Source: Ecdyonurus torrentis (Eukaryota; Arthropoda; Insecta; Ephemeroptera; Heptageniidae). From it: 64,000 nucleotides of DNA. Positions 14,616-31,209 of this stretch are shown here, piece by piece (position 1 is the stretch's first letter; the number at the start of each line of letters is the position of its first letter). The notes beneath the pieces are model-generated. The model did not search any database. It saw only the letters and a list, made by a program, of their open reading frames with translations, and was not told where the DNA came from. The stretch covers positions 27,431,879 through 27,495,878 of the forward strand of contig OX439131.1 in NCBI GenBank assembly GCA_949318235.1, in the 5' to 3' direction. The translations under genes were made by a program, and so were the position numbers.

Positions 14616-16406
14616 TGAAATGTATGCAACATGTATGGCATGTGTGACCAACAATTTGTCTATTTTACAGGGTGTCGTGTTTTTACATAGCAAATATGTT
14701 AATATGATTCTTCTGTAATAATAGCCTTAATTAAATTATATTATTAAATTTAAAACCCTCACTTACTAAAATAATTACCGCTCTGCTTTACGCTACTAAT
14801 GAAAGGGCAATATGCCACATATAAAAATTCAAAAGCTGTTCTACTCCTGACAAGCGCAAAGCACCTTTTTTTTATTGAAGTTTTAACGTACGTACGTTCG
14901 TATATTTTTTTTTCTGGTCAGACAGATTAGATAAAAAAAATATATGCTGTACCTTTTTGCCGTATAATAAATCTAGTCACATAAAGCGAGAAAAAAAATA
15001 TTAAAGAATATAAATAAAAATAATAATAAATAAATAAATTAATATCATAAAAATTGTAAAGTTTTCATATATTTATAACCTTAAGCAACAATTCATAGTA
15101 TAACTTATTGTTAATAGCTATTAATGATTATTGAGTTATATACGTTATACAAAAATTAACAAATAAAAAAAAAAAAAAAAAAAAAAGAAGAAGTTTATTT
15201 TATATTAGCGTTTATTGAAAGTATTTTGTTGAAAAATCACCACATAAAATAATTAATACAAATCATTATAAAAGAATTAAAAATTGCTTAATACCTTTTC
15301 ACATTCAATTTGATACATAAAATTATTAAAAAAAAGAAAAGTATTAGACACACGCAAATCACAGATTACACAAAATATACCGCAATTATAAAATGAACTG
15401 TAAGAAAATGCTATCATTCTTTGTGTACAGGCATCAACTATATCAAAATATATTGCTATTATATTACACATACTGTATGGTTGTACTGTACTGTCAATCG
15501 TCAGATTAAGAAATGACATGAAACAATAATTTAATTTTGTAACTTTATTTTAGATCTGTGAAGATGGAAACAGAATAATGTGGACATCATAAAAATTAAT
15601 AAGAATCTTTAATTATAGCCTATATATTCTCTGACATTATAAGATCTCATTTGGATATTTTATAAAATAATTGCTATTGTTTCACGGTAAAACACATCTT
15701 TTGTAAACGCAATTATTTGTCAATTATTTTTCACAAAGGTAGGTTAAATTTGAAAATATAGAAATATAAAATGATTTTAAATCTCATTAAAATTGTTCAA
15801 AATTGAAACATTTATTTTTCTTTTGTTTTAATTTTTCATAATTATAATTATTTTTCAATGTTTTATGATTGCGAGCTATGTTTTAATTAATTTGTCTCTT
15901 GCACATACTTTTCAATAATATTATATATTTTCAAATATGACATTTAAATGAACAATAATAATTTATCTGGAACTTGTTGACATCAAGTCGAGTGTGTTAA
16001 TTAACACGATGTCAACTTTTGTTGTTCTCTCTCTCTCTCTCTAGCTCTTGTCTGCTCGCAGTGGTGGCGTATAAATATAGTATGTATAAGCAAAACATAA
16101 TCATGAAACGAGCGTTTTTACGAGACTTTGTATTTGCTTTACTTTATATTTTACAGCAGATGATTAATACACCGAGCGCAATAATTTTATATAAATTAAA
16201 TTATTATCAAATTATTAGATGAAAATAACGTATAGTTTGATTAACTGCACATATATCTCATCTAGCGACGACAACATTAGTTGCTAAAAGCTAAAAATAT
16301 ATTAAAATTCTTATTTGTGCTGCCATATGTTCGTCTTACTTATATAGAACATAATAATCAACAAACAAAATCCCTCTTTGTTTTGTTTCAATTAAAGAGT
16401 ATTAAA

Positions 16407-16447
<41 letters not shown>

Positions 16448-16642
16448 GTGTTCTCTGACGTTCTTTCATTTCTTCCTCTATTTCTATATTTGTAAAGAGA
16501 TGGATATTTATTTGAACATAACATTCCTATATGTATTATACCCTTGAGTTGAAATGTACAATGTAGATTGAAATAAAAATATTGGGAATTTTAATAAAGA
16601 AATTTGTGCACACAGCAATAAGCAGCAACCAGAGATAGTGTA

Positions 16643-16828
<186 letters not shown>

Positions 16829-17342
16829 CAAGAGCAAGTGTATAGGGTTGCTCCCGCTCCCTCCAGGCTATGCTGCACTCATACAAATAGAATTTTTTGT
16901 GTAAACCATCTCTATATAAAAATGCTTGTGGCGGATCAAAAGAAACCCAGTTATATTATATAATAGTAGTTTCAAAAAGAAACGAAGTGTTAGTAAAGGA
17001 TAAAAAAAAGGGCAATCGTTGGGTATAGGCTATCATTTTAAATAACTTTTCAGACTTATGATATTAAAATACTTTTTTTTTTTAAGTTTGCGCTATATAT
17101 CCTCTTTAAAGTTTAAGAATATGAAATGAACTTTTAATAACTTATAAAAGTTATAGTAAATAACTCCGTATTCTAGGCACTTAAAATAACATAATCGAAA
17201 TCCAATAAATTTCCTCAAGTTTGAAAATTTTTTATAATAATAAAAGTATTATAAATAATAAAATAAATTATAATTAATAAAAAAAATAATAAAATAAATA
17301 AATAAAACGTACTGATGGCAACCATAACAAGGTGCTATACCG

Positions 17343-18147
17343 GAGCCGGACTGACACCACTAGGGCCCAGGTTAGGCCACCACACAAAAGGGGGGTCTGG
17401 GGGGCATTGGCCCCCAGAAGCCCGCCGCAGGCGCGAAATTTTTTAGAGTCACGTGTTTAATTCATTATTTTTAATATCAAAATATTGCCATAAAATATAT
17501 CAAACTGAATATATATAAAAAGAAGTTTTTTCATCAATTTGAAAACAATCTGAAACCATGGCAATTTTTAATTGTTGATATAGAATTAAATTAACAAAAT
17601 CTATATATTTTTTTAATTTTTTTCTTTTTTTATATTGGGAGTTTGAATTGTTGCAATTTAGAAGTAAAATGTCAGAAATATGTGATTTAGTTTGCACTGT
17701 GCATTTTTATTGTCGACAAATTTATGAAATTATTTTGAATGAATTTTAAAAAGTGGAAAATATTTGAGAAGTTATATTTTTTGCATATACTTATTATATT
17801 AGATATAATCACTGCAAAAATCCTAAATTTTTACTGCAGTTTTGTCAGAGTCTGACTGCGCACACAAAGAAAAATGCTTTCAAAAAATCTTGTAAGGGCC
17901 CATTTGTATTGAACAGAAGAATAATATATATTTTAAAAAAATATATTCTTTTAGTGTTTTACCAGTTGATGAAAGATTTATTCTTTTGTCAACTTTATTT
18001 AATTAAAAAATGCAATGAAATACATTTTTTAAATAGCATATGCGCGGGAGATCAATTTTTCATCCGTGATTTTAAGAGGCCCAACCACGTGGTTCGCGAG
18101 GGCCCACCCGGCGATCGCCAGTTTTGTCATATGATCAGTCCGGCCCT
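17343..18147. mobile_element. non-autonomous hAT-like element
   Basis: The left end GAGCCGGACTGAC is mirrored by the right end, whose complement reads AGGGCCGGACTGATC. Just outside, CTATACCG (17335-17342) and GTATACCG (18148-18155) agree at 7 of 8 positions, fitting an 8-bp hAT-type duplication. GC-rich subterminal blocks hold GGGCCC motifs and GGCGATCGCC. No transposase frame is seen. Related GC-rich blocks recur near 45438-46417. Confidence 0.6.
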
Positions 18148-18155
18148 GTATACCG

Positions 18156-19045
18156 TATACCAATAATCCCACATCATATAAGACTGCAAGGTGGTGTGGA
18201 TATTTTTCAGCAGAGAGAGTGTATGTGTGCTGTTATATGGTAATATATGAAGTTTTAAGATTATCTAAATTAAGTTAAATAAATTTTGCTCAATTGTCAA
18301 AAATCAATATTTTATTTTACGGCGTGATCTTTTGAATTTTACAGCACTTCATATGAATTTGATAGAAATTGATTTTCACTTTTCAATAATATGATTATAT
18401 ACAGTATAATAATATATAATATATAACTTAAAATTGAGTAGTTTTTTTCTTCTAATTTTATAAGGCGCTTTTTGTTCCTTATATGTACATAAGAGAATTT
18501 GATTATTATAGTGCGTATACTATTATTTATTACTATTGTATAATAGAGTGACTACATATGCACTCATTGATTTAAGCTTGCGCGCTTCAACGCCTGCTTC
18601 AGTACAAAATAACATCGACAATTTATAAGAAAAGTAATGTTATTTTTCACCAATTAAAAGATAACATAAAATATATGTCTTTATTATATAATATGGATTA
18701 TTTTATAGATTAAAACTAATATATTTACCCTCGAAAATAGCTAAAAATTGAAAAAGTATAATTAAATATTAATTTACTCCCTTTTATGTTTATAAATATG
18801 ACCTCTAAAACGATGTTTAATTGTCCTAAATATTATACTGGACACAAACATGCATGGGATATATGGGATATATAATATATAGGCTCAAGCATCTAGCGCG
18901 CAAATTCATTCGACCTATATATTAATTGTAATATAATTATTGAATCTTAAGTTTTTGTGAGTTTCATTTCGAAAAATATATAAAAATATCACCCTGTATA
19001 TAATAATATAAAAATTCTTCTTCTATATTATGCTTCTTCTTCGTT
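18156..19045. other. intergenic stretch
   Basis: AT-rich sequence with no recognised exon or element. Confidence 0.5.
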
Positions 19046-19290
19046 CCTCTCCTCTCCTCTCCTCTCCTCTCCTCTCCTCTCCTCTCCTCTCCTCTCCTCT
19101 CCTCTCCTCTCCTCTCCTCTCCTCTCCTCTCCTCTCCTCTCCTCTCCTCTCCTCTCCTCTCCTCTCCTCTCCTCTCCTCTCCTCTCCTCTCCTCTCCTCT
19201 CCTCTCCTCTCCTCTCCTCTCCTCTCCTCTCCTCTCCTCTCCTCTCCTCTCCTCTCCTCTCCTCTCCTCTCCTCTCCTCTCCTCTCCTCT
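19046..19290. repeat. (CCTCT)n pentanucleotide array, 49 units
   Basis: Essentially perfect tandem CCTCT over 245 bp, followed by degenerate CCTTT/CCTTC units and a T-tract. The open frame over it (LLSSP repeats) is not a gene. It lies about 0.6 kb upstream of the mitochondrial carrier start codon. Confidence 0.95.
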
Positions 19291-19899
19291 CCTTTCCTTT
19301 CCTTCCTTCCTTTTTTTTTTTTTTTTTTTTTCTTCCTCTTTTGTATTGTGTATTGTGAGTATATTATATAATGTGCAGTGTGTGTGCGAGACCAGTTTTT
19401 AGGATTTATATGAGACGATGCTATAGACGTGGTAAATGGCTAAATGGTGGTATCACTTCAGTGCAGTATCTTCCCGCGTAAGAAGTTAAATTTTACGCTT
19501 CTGCCCTGCTTCTGCCATCTAGCAACAAAATATTTTACTACAGGAGAACTGAAAAATTTTCCACCCACACACATTGAATATTTATTATTTTTATTGCATA
19601 AAAAAATTCACACCTGGATGAGAGGGGCGGACCTTCAGCTGATCTGTGATAATCAAAGTCAAGGATAAATCATTAAAAATGGACTTTATATGTGAATAAT
19701 TAATAACAGGTACTGAAAGATAATTAAGAACTCCAAAAAGAGTGTGTGTCATATGTTTACATATATACAAATTGGGAAGAAACAAAATCCAAATTAGGGC
19801 TATAAATTTCCGTCTTTTTAATATTGTTTTCAGGTCCAGGACCATTGCAGTAAAATGTTTATCATTCAGCAGTATTCTTAACATACTTCTGATGATAAT

Positions 19900-24174
<4,275 letters not shown>

Positions 24175-26070
24175 TAACTGTGCCATATTTTTTGTGAACC
24201 TTTTTATATTTAATTTTATGCACTTTGCTCTATATTAGTATGCACTTATATATTCTACTTTTAAAAACTATATTTGCCAACTTCTAGAATACTGGCTGTA
24301 AATGAGCAAAATTAGCTTTTGAACATATTATAATTATTTGTTATCTTATTATAAAATTTATCTGAGGATTTCATAATTATAGGCCTATTCCTGGTAGCCC
24401 AATTATTTGGAACTTAATAATTCTGATAGATATAAATGTATTAAAGTTAAAAACAAAAATGTACAAATTCTTTTTAAACTAAATGTAGCACATAATATTA
24501 TAACTTTCACACTCAAAATTATATTTAAGTTATTTTTAATATTAATGATAAAATTGAAAGGAAAAGTTGAAAGGGCCTTACCATAGTAAAGGTACCATAT
24601 TAATGGGTGAAAATAGAAAATTGAACTTATTTTCACTGGACCATGAAACATGAATAATGTTTTGGTAACTTAAAAATAGATACGAATTCAGTGTCATATT
24701 AATTATACAAAAATATCAAGGGATATTACAGTAAAGTGCTAAAATTACTTAAGTATTGAACATAAAGGTACACGTTTAGCAAGCACAGAATTAATAGTCG
24801 TGGAAATACTTATTATTTTTATTATTTAAAGATGTATTACTTCTCACCCACTATGTGGGCAAAGTCACTTTGAATTTATTTTTGTGGTTGTTTTTATATA
24901 GATCCTAGTGATTTCATTAAAGAAAAATTATACATTGTGTTTGTTTATATGTTATGTACAAAATGTAATTATGTTGATAGAAGAAAATTTTACGTAGCTT
25001 TGCAAATTTTATTGTGAGATTTAGTGCTTTATGTAAATGACGTAGATTTATAAAATTTACTTTGTTGTTGTTAATTACAAAAGTCTTTCTATTTTTGTTA
25101 CCTTTCCAAAAATATAATAAACAAAGTCAAATATGTGACTTATGTCACATAATTAATGCTCAAAATTAATAACGCCGTTCTATTTTGACTTCTTTTTAGG
25201 TTACTTTAATTTTATATTGACCTTTTTTATTTACAGTGAGCAGCATTTTTTCCAATATAAAAACAATAATCGTAAGCTTAAAGTGCATAATAGGCCTATA
25301 TTTTTAACAAACTTTTATTACTATTTTTTTATTAACATTATATTGGAGGATAATTTATAAAAACACACATAATTGATTTTTTAAAAGATAAAAACATTTA
25401 TTTTAAAAAAATACATGTAAACAGATAATTTGCATATCACTCTGGATGAAGACAAAGAAATATAAATGGACGGAATTCATTTGTACAGCCACAGTTTTAA
25501 TGCATTTTAATACTAAAGATACATCCCCACCCCCCAATACCTGATATGCATTATTAAAGTTAGACTAAAAATCAACATTATATATTATCATAGATGCTAA
25601 ATTTTTTTAACAATAATATTTTTATCAAGGATTTGGAATGTGTCCTTAAGAAAAGCAGAACTAATTTCAGTGTAAAATAATCTACAATATCAAGAAATAA
25701 AAACAGGTTTCAATAATTTTGAATAGTATAAAATAATAAATAATAATAAAAAAAAATATATATACAGAGCAAGCTTACGTTAGAAAGAACTTTTCTAAGT
25801 AAGGTACACATATTATAGTCCAAAATACCTAATATTGTCTACAATACGTTAACTGTTCCTAATACAAGTCAAATGACCAAAGGTGTGATGTTGTTTCTGG
25901 TATTTACATGTTTTTTCACAATAAAAACACGGAGACAGCAGATTTGATGCATGGCTTGCGAGTGTTATGACATACATATTAGACAACATTGGAGCAGACA
26001 TTAATAATTATTAACAAAAATTTCAAACAAGATTCAGCAAGCATCTGTCATATTGAAAAATATAGATATA
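24175..26070. other. 3' flank of the carrier gene and intergenic DNA
   Basis: The likely 3' untranslated region extends from the stop codon, with an AATAAA at 25116-25121. Beyond that I see only AT-rich DNA without exons. Confidence 0.5.
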
Positions 26071-26233
26071 CGAGGGTCATTCAATAAGTTCTCGGCCTCG
26101 CATATAGATTGCATGCACATGTGCAAAAAAAAAAAAATTGTCACATTATTAGCTGTTCTTTGGTTGTTTGTATTTCAAATTTCAAGTCTCTAGCATAATT
26201 TGTTATTTTTTGGTGGTGACTTTTGTGAGACAA

Positions 26234-26702
26234 TGTCAGGGGATACTGAAAAGTGGACCAAATCCGAGACTCGTACTGTCATAAAGTATCTGGTGCAGAA
26301 AAAAATGAGAACGACTGAGATTCATGAGGATGTGGTGAACACGTTGGGGGAATGTGCTCCATCATATAGCACAACAAAGAAGTGAGCAGCTGAATTTAGA
26401 CGTGGTAGATTGAGTATTGAAGATGACCCCCGTAGTGGCAGGCCCAAATCAGCTGTTACTGAAGAAAACATTGCACTAAATGCATGTAAAACCTAATCCT
26501 TTAACATGTGATGGTCTAAAACCTTTCATTATAATTTCTAAGCCACGACAGACCTCGTAGGCAAATTAACTATTACCTCTCAAAACAAAAACTTTTCCTA
26601 AACCAGCATGCAAAAAACACAAATATGTGATAATAAAAAATATATAAAATAAAAATTATAATAATAATATAAAGTCAAATACCAAAATCAAGGTTAAGTA
26701 AG

Positions 26703-26733
<31 letters not shown>

Positions 26734-27246
26734 TGTAAATAACCAATAGTAATAAGTGAAAAAAAAAAAAATTATATATATTTTAAATATAAAACTATAT
26801 AAAAAATATATATAATTAAGCACACAAAATGATCTAATAATCTTAAAATTTATGGCCACTTGGTTATTCTGACCCTCAGGCCAATCCTGAAAACAGGATA
26901 TAGTTATCAAATCAAAAATTGAAAAAGTACACAAAAAAGTGCTTGAAAATTGACGATTGAAGGTGTCCGACATAGCTGAGGATCTAGGCATGTCAGTAAA
27001 AGCGGTTCATGAAATTTTAACCAAGCATCTCTACATGAAAAAGCTGTCCGCAAGATGGTTGCCGCAAAACGGGTGTCTGATGAGCAAAAACGTTAGCGTG
27101 CCAGGGTATGTAGGTCCACTTTAGCGACCTTGCGACGCAACAAACGTAACTTTTTGCGTTGTTGGTGACTGGTGATGAAACTTGGGTTTACTACGTTACC
27201 CCAGAGACCAAAGAACAATCAAAACAATGGAAACACGATTTGGTCC
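26234..27246 (+). pseudogene. mariner transposase, broken
   Basis: The frame starts at the ATG at 26234 (MSGDTEKWTKSETRT) and reads through a mariner-type N-terminal helix-turn-helix region. An in-frame TGA falls within the KKWAAEF-type stretch near 26382. After the insertion at 26476-26913 the coding sequence resumes with KVSDIAEDLGMSVKAVHEIL, then a further stop and frameshifts near 27050-27160. The block TGDETWVYYVTPETKEQ (about 27166-27217) carries the first catalytic Asp of the D,D34D triad. Coding similarity ends abruptly near 27240, where the inverted 5' copy begins, so the second and third catalytic Asp are absent. It cannot encode an active enzyme. Confidence 0.85.
26476..26913. mobile_element. 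unidentified insertion in mariner
   Basis: About 438 bp of AT-rich sequence with A-tracts interrupts the mariner coding region; transposase similarity stops at TTGCA and resumes at AAAATTGAAAAAG. No clear terminal repeats or target duplication were found. Confidence 0.5.
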
Positions 27247-27443
27247 ACTCAGTTTTGGTCCACTTTTCCATATCACCTGACATTGTCTCACAAAAGTCGC
27301 CACCAAAAAATAAAAAATTATGCTAGAGACTTGAAATTTGAAATACAAACAACCAAAGAACAGCTAATAATGTGACAAAAAAAAATTGCACATGTGCATG
27401 CAATCTATATGCGAGGCCGAGAACTTATTGAATGACCCTCGTA

Positions 27444-28251
27444 CATACTGTATAGGTATTTGAGCTTAAAATATAATGCATTTTGCCCAATTAAAAAAAC
27501 TTAAAAAAAATACACATTTGAATTTAATTATATTCATAACTAATTATTAGCTATAAACTACATTGACACATAATTAAGTAACTACGGGAAAAAAATACAA
27601 CTAAAAATAATCCTGGTTAAACTGCCTTTGTCTCATAAAATTGTTATACAGTACACCTACATAACAGTACAAATAAATTAGAGCTGTGGAAAATCATCAA
27701 AATCTTGAAACAGGAAAATCTAACAACAAATCTTAATGATTCGGTAAAATCGAATGAAAATTTAAATTTTTTTGTTTTCCACTTTTCAGTTCAAATAATT
27801 GTAGCAGCTGTACTTATTGTTGATTTTTTTTGTTTAATCCAATTTCTTCATAATGCACAACCAATTAATCGATTGACTCAAGCCTGATTTCAATTTGAAA
27901 ATGACTTTTTTCTACAGCTCTAATTAAAATCATTGTATAGTTCCTATTAAACGAGATTTGATAATGTACTTTCTCTGCTAGTAAAAACATAAATTGGGCA
28001 TATTTAAAATTAAGTTGAGATGAGCAAAAATTGCTAATTAACTTGTCAATGTTGACCAATTCATTACCAATTAGAAATAATTATTTATTGCACTGGGCTC
28101 GTTGTTATTTTATATCAAGTAATAATATTAATTTTTGCAATTTTGAATATACTTGTAGTGACCCGACTGCAATTCTGTGACATGAATAAGTATGTAAAGC
28201 AAAACACAAACTCTAACTGGTAAACTTTTGACGATTTGGAAGGTTCCCCTA
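27444..28251. other. intergenic stretch and Ly6-gene 3' flank
   Basis: No exon seen. On the - strand an AATAAA (28084-28089) lies about 165 bp beyond the Ly6 gene stop codon and may be its poly(A) signal. Confidence 0.5.
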
Positions 28252-31209
28252 TTATGCCAGCATGACTCGCCACATTGTGAAAGCTGCCAAAGCCGCTGAC
28301 ATTAAAACAGCAATACTTCCTCTTGCTGTACTGCCACTTAACTGTTGAAATAATTGTGAATTTCAATTAAATTATAATAAAATATTAAATTGCTATGTTA
28401 TATGTATATATCGCTGGCCACGCATCTAAATGGGGAAAAAGCAATTTTCATGAACCGCGCGAGTGGAGAATATGCACCTTTCACGGCCGCCGTGAGTGGC
28501 AAATAAGCTATGCTCACAGCACATGACATTCACCACTCGCGACGGCCGTGAAAGGTGCTTATTCACCACTCGCGCGGTTCATGAAAACTGCTTTTTCCCC
28601 ATTTAGACGCACGGCCAGCAACATATATAAAGGAAAAAACCATCGCGGTGTGATTAATTATGTTTAAAAAAATATTTAGAACATAGTTGGTAGAGATTAG
28701 AGCACGTTGAATTGAAAATTAATAAAACACAAAGATTCTCTAATTTATATAGTAAATTGGGACTAGGATTGCAAATATTTGAGGGTGAGCTATTTTTATC
28801 TAGCTCACGCTAGAATATTTGCATCCCTAGTCCCAATTTACTATTTAAATTAGAGAATTTTCGCGTTTTACGAATTACTATGTTAAAGAAAATGAGCCTG
28901 TGATCTCATCCTGGCTTGATTTAAAGATAATGTAGCAAGATATAATAATTAATGGTATACTTACAATGACGTAATAATTGCACCTGTCTCCCTGGCAGCA
29001 TTCCGAACATTTCCAATCTTCGTACCAAATATGAGAGCAAAGTGGCATATAAAGTGCTCTAGTTTCTTCACACTGAGACTTTGTTGCACATCTCTTGGAC
29101 ACGTAGAACTGTTTCGCTGCACCCTGGTCCCAATATGGTGTAGCTGTAAACAATGAGAGATTTGAACAAACCTGCATGAACAGGAAACATATTTAGCTTG
29201 TTCGGAAAACCCCGTTTTTATTTTGCACTCCAGAACATGAAATGACAAACTTTTTAATTTTCAAGTGCGATTGCCCATTTTTTAGGGTAAGGTAGCACTT
29301 TACAAAGAAGACTATTGGGCTTTTGTCAACACATTAGTCTATTTTCACTGTCAAAAATGAAATCAAGAATAAGAAATTAGTGTCCCCTGCCTTTTCCTGT
29401 GCCATTTGTGATTGGCTTGTGCACTCCACTAATGAGAGTTTTGTAATATCGATTTTGAGCTATGCACTATGATACAAAGTTGCAAAAAATTTATATATAG
29501 TATAAATGAGACGGTAACTTCCAACATCATGCATGAATAAATATGTATGTACTGTACAGTACTTACAATGAGGAAGTCTACACTAAGTTGACCCCTATGT
29601 TTGAATACGTCATTTGGAAGAGAAAAAGTAGTAGATAAACTTAGCATAGGCAATTACCTGGAAATATGACGTTTTATTTAATAAAAGAAGAAATAAAAAA
29701 TTTCAATTCTCAACCCTTTGCCGACTGTGACGTCATTTGTTTACATCCGATTTTCAATTGTTCTGGATTTCATGCAACTGCTACAAATTCAAAAAAATTA
29801 ACGGCCAACGGCCGCCTTTCAACAATGGGATCGTTTGAAATCCAGAAGACAAATGAAAATCGAATGTAAACAAATGACGTCACAGTCGGCAAAGGGTTGG
29901 GAATTGAATTTTTTTTATTTCTTCTTTTATTAAATAAAACACCAATTTTGCAGGTAATTGCCTATGCTAAGTTTATCTACTACTTTTTCTCTTTCTAATG
30001 ACGTATTCATACATAGGGGTTAACTTCAAGTAGACTTCCTCATTATGATAATATATGTTTTACTATGTACTGTATTGTATATAAAATCTTGCACTAAAGT
30101 TTCAGTGTTACAGTATTCTTATGAGAAAAACACTCTGACTGCTTATGTTTGCTTAAAATGCGGAAAAGGAAGTGCCGGAAGAGGAAACCACGTGACGGTA
30201 AAAGTGGGAGGTGGCTCAGGCGTAGCTTGCTGCTAGCACCAACTTTTCTCCCACTTTTTTCTCGTCACGTGGTTTCCTCTTCCAGCAACTTCCTTTTCCA
30301 CATTTTGAGTAAACATAAACAATCTCTGTATTTAAATGACCGCTTATGTTTACTCAAAATGCGGAAAAGGAAGTGGCCGGAAAAGGAAACCACGTGACGG
30401 TAAAAGTGGGAGAAAAGTTGGTGCCAGCAGCAAGCTAGGCCTGAGCTACCTCCCACTTTTACCGTCACGTGGTTTCCTCTTCCGGCACTTCCTTTTCCGT
30501 ATTTTGAGTAAACATAAGCAGTCAATGTTAAAATATATTACCACAATCATGTGTGTGTGCTTTGATTCTCCACGTCACATATAAAGCAGAATACCCCCTT
30601 AGATTCGATTGTGACATACATTTAGTATGCAGTGTTGGTCTGGTAATTAACCTAAGGATCTTGTCTTTGAAAGGGGTGTAACACCCGGAATTACGCCCCT
30701 TTATAGGAGCCCAAAGAGATTCCAAATTGGTGCGGCTTAATCTGGGCCTAGTCCAATTGCGGACCCTCTCTTTTCGGGCCAGTCCGAGCCTGTATGTACA
30801 GCTCTGGCCAAAAGTTCCCGAACGATTAGCATAGGCAACCCACAACCACAGCATATTATCAAATGTTATCATAATGAGAAAATGCAGCGGCCGCCGCTGC
30901 CCCGTTCGGGAACTTTTGTCCAGAGCTGTACATAATATGCTTGTTTGTAAAATACTTACAACCCCAACGAACTTCTGAAAGACACATATCTTCTCCTTGT
31001 TCACATGTTTTAATGGTGTTGAGGCATTTTTCTTTATTATGTTCTTGATCAGAACACACGTAGCATTCAAGCGCAGATGCTGTAAAAGAATACAATATTA
31101 AATTTTGCATCAAAATGCTACCATGTAAACGAGAAGGGTGGAACCTAAAATGTGTATCACAATATTTACCTGAAACAAGCAGCGCGCAAAACAATAACAC
31201 AAATAACAT
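28252..31209 (-). CDS. Ly6/uPAR-domain GPI-anchored protein
   Basis: Four coding exons on the - strand: 31170-31209, 30960-31079, 28965-29143 and 28252-28341, with GT-AG junctions in phases 1, 1 and 0, giving 142 aa. Residues 1 to about 17 form a signal peptide (MLFVLLFCALLVS then ASA). The mature chain starts LECYVCSDQ and ends its domain with CSECCQGDRCN. This is the three-finger Ly6/uPAR pattern, with paired Cys throughout and the closing CC-x4-CN motif. The last exon is a short linker (GSTARGS) followed by a hydrophobic tail (IAVLMSAALAAFTMW) with no cytoplasmic tail, typical of a GPI-attachment signal. In insects such small proteins (Quiver/Sleepless, Boudin relatives) act at the cell surface on channels or septate junctions; which subfamily this is cannot be told by eye. 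Introns 2 and 3 are packed with palindromic elements. Confidence 0.88.
28413..28619. mobile_element. GC-rich foldback MITE in Ly6 intron 3
   Basis: The ends GCTGGCCACGCATCTAAATG and the complementary right end pair over about 70 bp, continuing through CATGAACCGCGCGAGTGG. The centre holds TTCACGGCCG motifs. It is much more GC-rich than its surroundings. No target duplication could be defined. Confidence 0.7.
28723..28870. mobile_element. 148 bp palindromic element
   Basis: The left arm TTCTCTAATTTATATAGTAA and right arm TTACTATTTAAATTAGAGAA pair, followed inward by TTGGGACTAGG and CCTAGTCCCAA. The loop GAGCTATTTTTATCTAGCTC is itself a small inverted repeat. It lies in intron 3, about 95 bp from exon 3. 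Confidence 0.7.
29567..30044. mobile_element. foldback element in Ly6 intron 2
   Basis: The left arm from AATGAGGAAGTCTAC and the right arm ending GTAGACTTCCTCATT pair over more than 200 bp, including GCATAGGCAATTACC and CAACCCTTTGCCGACTG. The loop contains CGGCCAACGGCCG. Each arm has a TGACGTCA (29728-29735, 29875-29882). It is non-coding. Confidence 0.75.
30137..30523. mobile_element. two palindromic elements in inverted order
   Basis: Two hairpin elements of about 180 bp (30141-30320 and 30342-30519) lie side by side. Each has arms of about 75-80 bp containing GCGGAAAAGGAAGTG, CCACGTGACG and AAAAGTGGGAG. The asymmetric loops (TAGCTTGCTGCTAGCACCAA in the first) match only as reverse complements, so the copies are head to head. 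The whole block is a nested palindrome with GACTGCTTATG at its ends. Confidence 0.8.
30799..30928. mobile_element. Tc1/mariner-like MITE
   Basis: The ends CAGCTCTGGCCAAAAGTTCC and the complementary GGAACTTTTGTCCAGAGCTG are flanked by TA at 30797-30798 and 30929-30930. The CAGCTCTGG-type terminus is characteristic of Tc1/mariner relatives. Only about 70 bp of non-coding sequence lies between the repeats. It ends 29 bp from the intron side of the exon 2 donor of the Ly6 gene. Confidence 0.8.

Larger units (their letters stand above)
26071..27441 (+). mobile_element. rearranged mariner element
   Basis: The termini CGAGGGTCATTCAATAAG and its inverted copy are bordered by TA at 26069-26070 and 27442-27443, the mariner target site. 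The inverted similarity is far longer than a normal mariner terminal repeat. About 200 bp at the right end is an inverted copy of the left end, including the transposase start codon and first codons. The normal 3' half of the gene is missing. The element also carries an unrelated insertion of about 438 bp (26476-26913). Confidence 0.85.

Noticed and set aside
19030..19371. 113-aa LLSSP-repeat frame
   Set aside because: The CCTCT array gives an open frame in every phase; no gene context.
28413..28619. A TTAA-type assignment for the GC-rich MITE
   Set aside because: Its flanks are ATATATC and AACATAT, with no TTAA or other clear duplication, so it was not grouped with families A, B, D and E.
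30149..30584. Cys/Lys-rich frames in several directions
   Set aside because: They are translations of the paired hairpin elements; the same peptide appears on both strands because the DNA is palindromic.
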